Shown here in pieces: positions 1 to 5,772 of a stretch of DNA of 7,016 bases. Positions within the stretch are counted from its first letter, which is position 1, and each line of letters starts with the position of its first letter. Source of the DNA: Anaerolineae bacterium (GTDB taxonomy: Bacteria; Chloroflexota; Anaerolineae; SpSt-313); assembly GCA_023511475.1 (NCBI GenBank), contig JAIMBM010000155.1:1-7016 (forward strand). Reading direction: 5' to 3'. The position numbers and the translations under genes are program-made. The notes under the pieces are model-generated. The model made no database searches. It was not told the DNA's origin and saw nothing but the letters and a program-made list of their open reading frames with translations.

Positions 1-20
1 GACGCGTGATGCACATTAAG
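1..20 (+). repeat. Left terminal inverted repeat of the insertion sequence
   Basis: Starts GACGCG and ends CATTAAG. It matches the reverse complement of 1102-1121 at 19 of 20 positions. It contains the transposase stop codon. It may extend left of the window. Confidence 0.8.
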
Positions 21-1026
21 AGTTGAACAGAGTTGCAAGAGCAAGGTCATCCCGACCAAAGAGCCGGTTGAGCCAGATGCCGAGATTGAGGGCCAAGAGC
101 TTGGCCGCCACTCGCGTGAGCAGTCCCCACATGGTGCGAGCGCCTGGGTAGGCCAGGGCAAAGACGTCTTCGAGTTGGCCGATGATACTCTCGATGATCT
201 GCTTCCAGCCTCGGTGCTCCCGCCTCGCTCGTTCGGCCTCGTCGCCGCTGTAGCTCGACGGGGTCAAGACCATGGCCCCGTAGTCCCGACGCCAGTGCTC
301 AAACCAGAACGCGCCGCTGAAACCGTCGTCTGCGATGTAAGGCACACAGGCGGGTAATCCCACCGCATCTGGGGGCCATATGGGCCCTGTCGGGCCGACG
401 TGTTGGCCGCCCCGCTTGTGGGATTTCGGTAGAGCCTGGGGGTCAACGATCTCCCCGTCGCGGTCGATCCGCCAACAGAACAGACTCTCCGCCAACCATC
501 GCTCCTCGGTAGCCGACGGTCCCAGCACGAACCCCGTGATGACACCTTGGTCGGTAGCCGCTACGAGAAGCTGGCAGCCGTAGTACCATTGGCGATCGCT
601 CCCACCACGGCCGATATCCGCTTCTTGGGCGAACAGTCGGTGCTTTTCGCCTCGGCAGCGACGCATGAGCGGCACCGGCACGGTGTCGAGGACCTGGTAG
701 ACAGCAGACTGACTTCCCATCTCGGCAGCAACGTCGGCGATGAGCCGCATAAGCACACCGGCGAGCCGTCGCGCACGGCGGTTGAATGCACTCTGGCTGA
801 GTAGGCGAGGGAAGTAGCTCTGCCAGTTCTCTCTAACATAGCGCAGGAGCCCTCGCTCACCAACCTTTAGCCACTGAGCCAGAAGCATCAGCGTCAGGAT
901 CTCACTGTCGGACACTTCGGCGGGACGGCCTCGCCTCTCCGTCCTGAGTGGCGCAATCTTGGCCTTGTAAAGGTCATCCACTATCGTGTACAATGCCACC
1001 AGGAAGGTGGTGGTATCGACAGTCAT
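16..1026 (-). CDS. DDE transposase (IS982/IS5-like), full length
   Basis: A 336-residue cut-and-paste transposase that would bind the element's ends and move it. An N-terminal helical region includes VSDSEILTLMLLAQW (about residues 38-52) and a basic FNRRARRL stretch (81-88). The RNase H-like catalytic core follows. The probable DDE triad is D114 (in VLDTVPVPL), D233 or D234 (in IADDGF) and E279 (in KQIIESIIGQLE). A YYG motif at 148-150 (in WYYGCQLLV) is typical of the strand after the first Asp. The C-terminus, with WGLLTRVAAKLLALNLGIWLNRL, matches the end of IS982/IS5-type enzymes. At 336 residues it is somewhat longer than the roughly 290-300 usual for IS982. The ATG at 1026 has a strong Shine-Dalgarno, AAAGGAGG at 1043-1036, nine bases upstream. 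No frameshift or internal stop is seen, so it is probably functional. Confidence 0.88.
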   Translation of the reverse strand: MTVDTTTFLVALYTIVDDLYKAKIAPLRTERRGRPAEVSDSEILTLMLLAQWLKVGERGLLRYVRENWQSYFPRLLSQSAFNRRARRLAGVLMRLIADVAAEMGSQSAVYQVLDTVPVPLMRRCRGEKHRLFAQEADIGRGGSDRQWYYGCQLLVAATDQGVITGFVLGPSATEERWLAESLFCWRIDRDGEIVDPQALPKSHKRGGQHVGPTGPIWPPDAVGLPACVPYIADDGFSGAFWFEHWRRDYGAMVLTPSSYSGDEAERARREHRGWKQIIESIIGQLEDVFALAYPGARTMWGLLTRVAAKLLALNLGIWLNRLFGRDDLALATLFNS

Positions 1027-1101
1027 AAGCTGGTTCCTCCTTTCGTGCTGTTCTCACGAGAGGCCAGCAGAGACCGTTCCACCACCTTCCACTGCATTCG
1101 G

Positions 1102-1121
1102 CTTAATGTGCATCAGGCGTC
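1102..1121 (-). repeat. Right terminal inverted repeat of the insertion sequence
   Basis: Starts CTTAATGTGCATCA on the plus strand and is the inverted partner of bases 1-20. The transposase gene starts 75 bp inside it. The G-rich tract at 1127-1149 begins five bases outside. Confidence 0.8.
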
Positions 1122-1126
1122 GCGGC

Positions 1127-1149
1127 GGGGGCGGGGTTAGGGGTGGGGG
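1127..1149 (+). other. G-quadruplex-forming tract beside the IS right end
   Basis: Four G runs of 5, 4, 4 and 5 bases lie at 1127-1131, 1133-1136, 1140-1143 and 1145-1149. They are separated by loops of 1, 3 and 1 bases (C, TTA, T). This satisfies the usual G-quadruplex pattern with unusually short loops, so a stable structure is expected when the plus strand is single-stranded. The tract may have been there before the insertion or may act as an insertion hotspot; the sequence does not say which. Confidence 0.7.
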
Positions 1150-1278
1150 TCCCTCGATGGGCAATGCCCTCGCCCTACGAGCGAAGAGGACTGTCCGCCC
1201 CTGAACGCCTGGAGGAGAGGAGATCATTGATACGGGGTGTCGGGCGGCGGGTCGCCCGGGCATGTGTGCGCACATAGC

Positions 1279-1305
1279 AAAAAGCCCGAACATACCGTCC
1301 GGGCT
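1279..1305 (-). terminator. Intrinsic terminator of the tRNA-Ser gene
   Basis: On the minus strand, AGCCCG (1305-1300) pairs with CGGGCT (1288-1283). A T-run follows directly, read from the A-run at 1279-1283. It starts 19 bp downstream of the tRNA CCA end, as expected for a monocistronic tRNA transcript. Confidence 0.8.
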
Positions 1306-1323
1306 CATCGATCCCCAAACCTG

Positions 1324-1414
1324 TGGCGGAGGGGGTGGGATTCGAACCCACGGTGGGCACAAGGCCCACAACGGTTTTCGAGACCGCCCCGATCAGCCTC
1401 TCCGGCACCCCTCC
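1324..1414 (-). tRNA. tRNA-Ser (anticodon CGA), CCA encoded
   Basis: A complete type II tRNA that decodes the serine codon UCG. The acceptor stem is GGAGGGG (1414-1408) pairing with CCCCTCC (1334-1328), followed by discriminator G (1327) and an encoded CCA (1326-1324). The T arm at 1351-1335 has the canonical TTCGAAT loop. The anticodon stem encloses the loop CTCGAAA (1382-1376), with anticodon CGA at 1380-1378. A long variable arm with a six-pair stem (GTGGGC/GCCCAC) is diagnostic of tRNA-Ser. Its own promoter and terminator flank it, so it looks like an independent, functional unit. UCG is a common codon in GC-rich genomes, which explains keeping a dedicated CGA isoacceptor. The anticodon is not CUA, so this tRNA is not an amber suppressor. 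Confidence 0.97.
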
Positions 1415-1425
1415 GGGCAACCCTC

Positions 1426-1454
1426 ATTATAGCACTGCGCCGCGAACCCTGCAA
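1426..1454 (-). promoter_or_regulatory. Sigma70-type promoter of the tRNA-Ser gene
   Basis: A perfect -10 box TATAAT (1431-1426, minus strand) lies 17 bp from a weak -35 TTGCAG (1454-1449). Transcription should start near 1419, about five bases before the mature tRNA 5' end at 1414. That leaves only a short leader for RNase P to remove. Confidence 0.8.
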
Positions 1455-1459
1455 CCGGC

Positions 1460-1776
1460 GAAGGTATCGCGCTGCGAGGTGCGACCCTATCGTGACAGCA
1501 CAGAATGCACTCCAGCATCCCGGTACGGTCTGGAGTGGCCATTAGGTTCGTTAGCCAGGTAGGCTATATAATAGGCCCGCGAAGAATCTTCCGCCCCGGG
1601 GCCTGAGGCTGTCAACCCCGGGGCACCGGTTGCGCAGACGCGCCAGGCGCGCCTGGCGGGGTTTGGAGTGAACGGACGACGGCCAGCAGGCTGTTGGCCC
1701 CGACACGGCGCGGGCAGCAGCATCGCCATCGCTCTCGGCACCGGCTCGCGGCAGTCGCCCATCGAGTGGGTATCGC
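1460..1776 (+). promoter_or_regulatory. Non-coding upstream region of the MEDS-receiver gene
   Basis: No credible gene lies here. A TATAAT at 1567-1572 inside TATATAATAGG could be a -10 box for the downstream gene, but no good -35 is seen 16-18 bp upstream. After it come two copies of CCCCGGGGC (1594-1602 and 1616-1624), exactly 22 bp apart, and a perfect 18-bp palindrome at 1641-1658. Two palindromic half-sites about two helical turns apart suggest an operator, but they could equally be neutral GC-rich repeats. In the frame of the MEDS gene there is a stop at 1669 and no start codon between it and 1777. Confidence 0.4.
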
Positions 1777-2961
1777 ATGCCGAAGAGACGCCCAGTACCC
1801 TTCGCAGCAGACTCGCCTGCCGGAAAGGGCAGACGGAGCACACCAGAGCCGGCACCCTGCGAGCAAACCGAGCTTCCGTGGTTCTCGAGCCTCGAGGCGG
1901 TCCTCCAGGTCCTCGAGGTGCGCGAGCACCTCTGTCTGGTCTGCGACCTCGCTGCCGCCCGGCGCGCCGCGGCCTTGCCCTTCCTTCTGAGAGGGCTGAG
2001 CCGCGGCGAACGATGTCTCTACCTCGCCAGCACACATGCTGCCCGGCACATCCGCCAGTCGCTCGCAGAGAGTGGCGTCGACCCCGCCGCGGCCGAGGCC
2101 TCGGGGCAACTGACCTTCGCCGACTGGAGCACGGTCGGCGGAGGCGAGGGAAAGCCCGCTGCGCGAGGGCTCGCGTGCGTAGCTGCCGCAGCCAGGCAGC
2201 CAGGCGACCCGCGGCGCCGGGCGTTGCGAGCCATCCTCGAGATGACCGACTGTGTGAGCACGGCCGAAGACCTGCCGGAGCTGCTCGAGCTCGAGGTGAG
2301 GCTACGCCGCGACGTGCTGGCCCGCCATCGCTGCCTCGCCCTCTGCCTGTACGACCAGGCCCGCCTGCACCCTGCCCTCTCCGAAGCCGTGGCCAGAATC
2401 CACCCCTTTGTCGGCCGGGGCGCCATGGTTCTGCGCAACCGCTCATGGGAGGCGCCCGAAGAGGTCCTTGCAAGGCTGAGAGAAGGGCGAGCCGGAGCCG
2501 ACCTGTGGGGAGCGACGCCCATGCCGCAGGCACCGTCCGCCCCGCGAGGGCGAGGCGTCTCCCCGCTCCCCAGGGGCAACGAGACTGTGCTCCTCGTCGA
2601 GTGCCACGCCGCGGTGCGACGGGCTGTTGCGCATATGCTCCGTGACCTCGGCTACACGGTCCTCGAGGCCGCGGATACCCGGGACATCCCCCACGTGCTG
2701 CGCATCCATGAAGGGGCCGTGGACCTGCTCGTCACCGACATCGTGCGGGACGAGGAGGATGGCTTCCTCCTTGCTCACACGCTCGCCGACCGGCTATCGC
2801 AGCCGGGGCTCGTGCTGCTCACGGCGTGTGCCTCAAGGTCTGCGCTGGGAGCTCCTCCCCCGGGCACCAGAGAGGACCTGCTGGTGAGGGCCGCCGCCAT
2901 CACGGCGGTCGCCACAGCCGTCCGACAGGTCCTGGACGCGCGAGCGGCCGGGGCCCGGTAA
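1777..2961 (+). CDS. MEDS domain protein fused to a degenerate response-regulator receiver domain
   Basis: A 394-residue soluble, probably regulatory protein. Residues 51-225 look like a MEDS domain (the DcmR-type sensory domain of methanogens and methylotrophs): HLCLVCD at 51-57, LPFLLRGLSRGERCLYL at 67-83, a GVDPAAAEASGQLTF stretch near 100-114, and CLYDQARLHP near 190-199 followed by HPFVGRGAMVLRNRSW. A Pro/Gly/Arg-rich linker (about 245-267) leads into a CheY-like receiver at 268-388. The phospho-acceptor is D321 (LLVTDIV) and the switch threonine is T349 (LLTA). The acidic pocket reads VEC (274-276) instead of the usual VDD, and the lysine position near 371 is Arg. Phosphorylation may therefore be weak or lost. 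ATG 1777 is the only possible start after the in-frame stop at 1669, and its Shine-Dalgarno is poor; a start nearer the MEDS domain cannot be excluded. There are no membrane segments and no DNA-binding domain. The ligand and partner are unknown. It stands alone, facing the dehydrogenase gene. Confidence 0.82.
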   Translation: MPKRRPVPFAADSPAGKGRRSTPEPAPCEQTELPWFSSLEAVLQVLEVREHLCLVCDLAAARRAAALPFLLRGLSRGERCLYLASTHAARHIRQSLAESGVDPAAAEASGQLTFADWSTVGGGEGKPAARGLACVAAAARQPGDPRRRALRAILEMTDCVSTAEDLPELLELEVRLRRDVLARHRCLALCLYDQARLHPALSEAVARIHPFVGRGAMVLRNRSWEAPEEVLARLREGRAGADLWGATPMPQAPSAPRGRGVSPLPRGNETVLLVECHAAVRRAVAHMLRDLGYTVLEAADTRDIPHVLRIHEGAVDLLVTDIVRDEEDGFLLAHTLADRLSQPGLVLLTACASRSALGAPPPGTREDLLVRAAAITAVATAVRQVLDARAAGAR

Positions 2962-2986
2962 CGTCGGGCGCCTGTATGCCGGGGCC

Positions 2987-4192
2987 TCAGTAGGCTGCCC
3001 GCAGGAGCGCCTCCATCTCCGGCGCGGATACGGGCCTCGGGTTCAGGACCACCAGCCTCCTCATGCTGGCAGCGATCTGCGCCATATCGGGGATATCCGC
3101 TTCGACGACGTCGACGTCGCGGAGACGCATCGGCACGCCGATGTCGGCCTTGAGGCGCTGCACCGCCTCGACGCTTCGGTGTGCGGCCTCGATGGGGGAG
3201 AGCCCGTCGACCTGTTCCCCGAGACGGTGAGCTATCTCTGCAAAGGCCTGCGGGCAGGCCGGGATGTTGTACGCCATCACGTACGGCAGCAGCAGGCCGT
3301 TACCCTCGCCATGGGAGTTGTGCACGCGCGCGGCGAGGGCGTACTGAAGGGCGTGGGTGATCGTCAGACCGCCGTTGGAGAAGGCCAGACCTGCCAGCAG
3401 CGCAGCCAGGTGCATCATCTCACGCGCCTCCAGGTTCTGCGGCTGGTGGACGGCCTGTCGCAGGCTCTGCCCGATGAGGCCGATCGCCTGTAGGGCGAGG
3501 GACGCTGATAGAGGGTTCGATCCGGGGTAGGCCGGGAAGGGATCGTCCTCCTCGGGAAGAGAACGGTGGTCCAGGCAGGTGTAGGCCTCGATGGCGTGGG
3601 TCAGCGCATCCATGCCCGAGTCGGCCGTGACTTTGGGCGGGCAGGTCAGGGTCAGCAGCGGATCGCAGATGGCCGCTCGCGGGCGCAGGTGCGGGCTGAA
3701 GAGCGCCATCTTCAGGCCCTGCGCCTCGTCGGCGATGACGGCGCCGGCCGTTACCTCCGAGCCGGTCCCGGCGGTCGTCGGCACCGCGATCAGGGGAAGC
3801 ACCGGCCCGGGTACCCGGTTGATGCCATAGTACTCGGGCAGGCTCCCGCCGTGAGAGAGAATCACCGCCGCGGCCTTGGCGGTGTCGATGTTGCTGCCGC
3901 CGCCTACAGCGATCAGCGAGTCGTGATCGCCGGCACGCGCCGCCTCCACGCACCTGTAGACCGTCCCCGTCGAGGGCTCGGGCTCGCCGCCATCGTACAC
4001 GGGCGCCGAGAGGCCGACCTCAGCAAGGACCCGGCGGACGCTATCCACGATGCCAAGACCAACGAGGATGCGGTCGCTGACGATCAGAGGCCGGCGCATG
4101 CCCAGCCAGAGCGCCAGCCTGCCGACCCGCTCGACCGCTCGCATCCCAAAGATGACCTGGCCCGCGCTCGCAAAGGTCCACTGCTCTCCCAT
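2987..4192 (-). CDS. Iron-containing (group III) alcohol dehydrogenase family protein
   Basis: A 401-residue cytoplasmic NAD(P)-dependent alcohol/aldehyde oxidoreductase of the Fe-ADH family. The N-terminal dinucleotide-binding domain has the family motif GGGSNIDTAK (97-106) and PTTAGTGSEVT (138-148). The metal site is intact: D195 and H199 in DSGMDALTHAIEAY, H280 in THALQY, and H294 in HGEGN. A loop at about 205-229, containing FPAYPGSNPLS, resembles the extra loop of hydroxyacid-oxoacid transhydrogenases (ADHFE1 type), so substrates could be short hydroxy-acids rather than simple alcohols. The start at ATG 4192 puts seven residues before the first beta strand, normal for the family. A longer reading from GTG 4270 would give 427 residues, but that codon lies between the -35 and -10 of the likely promoter. 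The stop is TGA at 2989-2987, 25 bp from the convergent MEDS gene stop, with no clear terminator between. The exact substrate cannot be read from the sequence. Confidence 0.93.
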   Translation of the reverse strand: MGEQWTFASAGQVIFGMRAVERVGRLALWLGMRRPLIVSDRILVGLGIVDSVRRVLAEVGLSAPVYDGGEPEPSTGTVYRCVEAARAGDHDSLIAVGGGSNIDTAKAAAVILSHGGSLPEYYGINRVPGPVLPLIAVPTTAGTGSEVTAGAVIADEAQGLKMALFSPHLRPRAAICDPLLTLTCPPKVTADSGMDALTHAIEAYTCLDHRSLPEEDDPFPAYPGSNPLSASLALQAIGLIGQSLRQAVHQPQNLEAREMMHLAALLAGLAFSNGGLTITHALQYALAARVHNSHGEGNGLLLPYVMAYNIPACPQAFAEIAHRLGEQVDGLSPIEAAHRSVEAVQRLKADIGVPMRLRDVDVVEADIPDMAQIAASMRRLVVLNPRPVSAPEMEALLRAAY

Positions 4193-4261
4193 GGCCTGCC
4201 CCCAGTCCGAAAGCCGCACCCCTCCGGTTGGCGCCGCCCCGTCAGACCGGGGATAGGACAC

Positions 4262-4289
4262 AGTGTACACGACCCTGCAGTGGCGTCAA
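4262..4289 (-). promoter_or_regulatory. Probable promoter of the iron alcohol dehydrogenase gene
   Basis: On the minus strand, TTGACG (4289-4284) and TACACT (4267-4262) are separated by 16 bp. They match the sigma70 consensus at 5 of 6 and 4 of 6 positions. Initiation near 4255 would give a leader of about 60 nt before ATG 4192 and would exclude the upstream GTG 4270. The palindrome GTGTACAC (4263-4270) overlaps the -10 box and could be an operator half-site. Confidence 0.55.
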
Positions 4290-4460
4290 AAGCCGCGTCG
4301 GGCAGCCGATATCCCGGCAGCGTCGCAGAAGCGCGCGCCCACCTCTCGGCGGCTCGCCTCGTCGCGGTGTTGACCCCAGCAGCTCTGCGGAGGGACCACT
4401 CTCCATGGGTGCCTGGCGCTGCTGGCGCACCTCGGCGCGCGGTCCGGCCTCTCGGACGGT

Positions 4461-4511
4461 TGCCCCATCCCCCTGGGGCATTCCCCGCTTTGCCCGCAGG
4501 GCAAAGCGGGG
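4461..4511. repeat. Two back-to-back perfect hairpins
   Basis: The first pairs TGCCCCA (4461-4467) with TGGGGCA (4474-4480) across six bases. The second pairs thirteen bases (4483-4495, starting CCCCGCTTTG) with 4499-4511 across a three-base loop, with no mismatch. Neither is followed by a T-run on either strand, so they are not ordinary intrinsic terminators. They resemble REP-like or other structured intergenic elements. Confidence 0.7.
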
Positions 4512-4569
4512 TTAAGCCCCTTGCCCTCGAGTCTGGCCTTTCGGGGCGGAGCCCGCGGTGCCATCAAGA

Positions 4570-4595
4570 CATCGCTGGGATGACGTCCAGCGATG
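4570..4595. repeat. Perfect 9-bp inverted repeat
   Basis: CATCGCTGG (4570-4578) pairs with CCAGCGATG (4587-4595) across an 8-base loop. It lies about 60 bp from the double hairpin and is part of the same structured intergenic region. Confidence 0.65.
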
Positions 4596-4659
4596 CTGCG
4601 CCGAGGGCGCCCCTCCCCTTTGCCCCATTGGCGCTAACTTGGGAATGCCAGCGTGGAGG

Positions 4660-4857
4660 CCCTGCCGCAGGTTCCAGGATCCGCGGCGAGGGCAGACGTG
4701 GGTGATCCTGGGCGAGCGTCGCGTCAGTGCTCGAGTTCGTGACCTGCGGGAGGGTTCACCCTCCCGCAGGTCAGGCGGGTTCATCGAGCCGCGGATTACG
4801 CCAAGGGTGGCACGCTCTGGCCCGCGCAGCAGGTCGGGGAACCTGCGGGAGGGTTCC
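4660..4857. repeat. Short palindromic repeat family, three copies
   Basis: Three related copies share the core ACCTGCGGGAGGGTTC. Copy A (4740-4773) is a 34-base palindrome with perfect 16-bp arms and a two-base centre. Copy B (4838-4857) repeats 16 bases of copy A exactly (4841-4856 equals 4742-4757) and is itself a GGAACC/GGTTCC hairpin. Copy C (4660-4675) is inverted and matches copy B at 15 of 16 bases. A separate inverted repeat, CCAGGATC/GATCCTGG (4674-4681 with 4704-4711), sits between copies C and A, and GCAGGT/ACCTGC (4829-4834 with 4841-4846) offers an alternative fold for copy B. The pattern resembles dispersed REP or MITE-like repeats, but its genome-wide copy number is unknown. 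Confidence 0.7.
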
Positions 4858-5001
4858 ACCCAGCATGCTGCCCAACTCCCATACATCCAAGGGGGTGTAG
4901 TTCACTTTGGGGGCTGGTTCATCTGTGCCGCTGCCGGGGGCAACATGTGGCAGCCGCCGCTGCCAGGATGCGGGTCTGAACAGTCACGCGCCCATGCCTA
5001 T

Positions 5002-5030
5002 TTGACCACAATGCCTCGCTCTGCTAGAAT
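5002..5030 (+). promoter_or_regulatory. Strong sigma70-type promoter of the solute-binding protein gene
   Basis: TTGACC (5002-5007) and TAGAAT (5025-5030) are separated by exactly 17 bp and each matches consensus at 5 of 6 positions. TG at 5022-5023 gives an extended -10 (TGCTAGAAT). Initiation is expected near 5037. Confidence 0.75.
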
Positions 5031-5036
5031 CGCGCC

Positions 5037-5280
5037 GTCTTTGCGATGGTGCCACCATGTGCCGGGGCGGCTTCTCTCCGTGGGCATCGCACCCGGTCGC
5101 TATCCAATCTGCAACACAAGCCACCGTACAGGCCAGCGTCGGCTGAAGCACGCGATGTGCGCAGCGGACAGTGCCGTCTGCCTTCTCCTCTGCAACCCTG
5201 CGCGATCGGTGTGTACAGATCGCCCATGGATTCCGCGGGGCTCTTTCGGTCTCAGACACAAGCCCAGATGGAGGTAAGCC
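5037..5280 (+). promoter_or_regulatory. Long untranslated leader of the solute-binding protein gene
   Basis: About 244 nt separate the predicted transcription start from ATG 5281, long for a bacterial leader. It contains the hairpin GCGATC (5202-5207)/GATCGC (5218-5223) and ends with a good Shine-Dalgarno, GGAGGT at 5270-5275, five bases before the ATG. No known riboswitch class is recognised and no credible leader peptide was found. Confidence 0.45.
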
Positions 5281-5667
5281 ATGATGAGGGCAAACCGCAC
5301 GTTGTACCTGGCAGTGGCACTGAGCCTGGTGGCGCTGCTGGTCGTACAGTGCACGAGCAGGCCGCAGGCTACCGCGCCGAGCGCCACATCGGAGCCGGCG
5401 GCACAGCCCACGGTCGCAGAGCAGCCCACCGCTGCGGAGTCGAGCCGCGCCGGCATCTTTGTGTACGCGCACGGCACCCAGTTCCCCGATCTCGACCCTG
5501 CCAAGAGCTACTCCAACGACTCGGTCGTGATGTCCAACTGCTACGAGACGCTCACCTTCTACAACCCGCCCGGCAGCGAGGAGATCCTGAGCCCGAAGCT
5601 GGCGACGAGCTGGGAGGCCAACGAGGACGCGACCGAGTGGGTGTTCCATCTCCGGCAAGGGGTCTAG
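5281..5667 (+). CDS. N-terminal fragment of the solute-binding lipoprotein, ending at the amber codon
   Basis: This 128-residue product is what normal translation would yield: signal peptide, lipid-attachment Cys24, flexible linker and the first part of domain I (to LRQGV). It lacks the ligand cleft and should not bind substrate. ATG 5281 is followed by a second ATG at 5284; the Shine-Dalgarno GGAGGT is 5 and 8 bases from them, so either could be used. Confidence 0.6.
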   Translation: MMRANRTLYLAVALSLVALLVVQCTSRPQATAPSATSEPAAQPTVAEQPTAAESSRAGIFVYAHGTQFPDLDPAKSYSNDSVVMSNCYETLTFYNPPGSEEILSPKLATSWEANEDATEWVFHLRQGV

Positions 5668-5772
5668 TTCCACGACGGTGAGCCGTTCAACGCCGAGGCC
5701 GTCAAGTTCTCCATTTCCAACACCAAGGCGCTGGGCATCGGTGCGGCCTACATCTGGGACCCCGTTCAGGAG

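Larger units (their letters stand above)
1..1121 (-). mobile_element. Insertion sequence with a single DDE transposase gene, IS982/IS5-like
   Basis: The element is bounded by inverted repeats. Bases 1-20 and the reverse complement of 1102-1121 agree at 19 of 20 positions; only position 6 differs. The shared core is TGATGCACATTAAG. One transposase gene fills almost the whole interval, and its stop codon (16-18) lies inside the left repeat, a compact layout typical of small insertion sequences. The repeat reaches base 1 of the window, so the true left tip may lie outside and target-site duplications cannot be tested. Between the right repeat and the gene there is a small hairpin (1043-1047 pairing with 1055-1059) touching the transposase ribosome binding site; such structures sometimes limit translation, but that is only a suggestion here. 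The element appears intact and possibly mobile. Assignment to the IS982 group rests on the transposase style and is uncertain. Confidence 0.85.

Noticed and set aside
1054..1420. Several small open frames on both strands between the insertion sequence and the tRNA
   Set aside because: They overlap the G-rich tract, the terminator or the tRNA itself, have no ribosome binding sites and show Pro/Arg-rich chance composition.
1487..2533. A 348-codon minus-strand open frame and a 325-codon plus-strand frame (1668-2645) over the MEDS gene
   Set aside because: Both are very Arg/Pro/Gly-rich with no domain pattern; the MEDS and receiver motifs are read only in the 1777-2961 frame. The minus frame also runs through intergenic palindromes.
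4193..4270. The 26-residue N-terminal extension of the alcohol dehydrogenase from GTG 4270
   Set aside because: The extension is not family-like, and the GTG lies between the -35 and -10 of the likely promoter, upstream of the expected transcript start. ATG 4192 fits the usual N-terminus.
3566..4705. A 379-codon plus-strand frame opposite the alcohol dehydrogenase
   Set aside because: Low-complexity shadow frame with no motifs; the minus strand carries all metal-binding and nucleotide-binding motifs of Fe-ADH.
4271..5000. CRISPR array in the repeat-rich intergenic region
   Set aside because: The repeats differ in length and orientation, are irregularly spaced and are not separated by uniform spacers; no cas gene is present.
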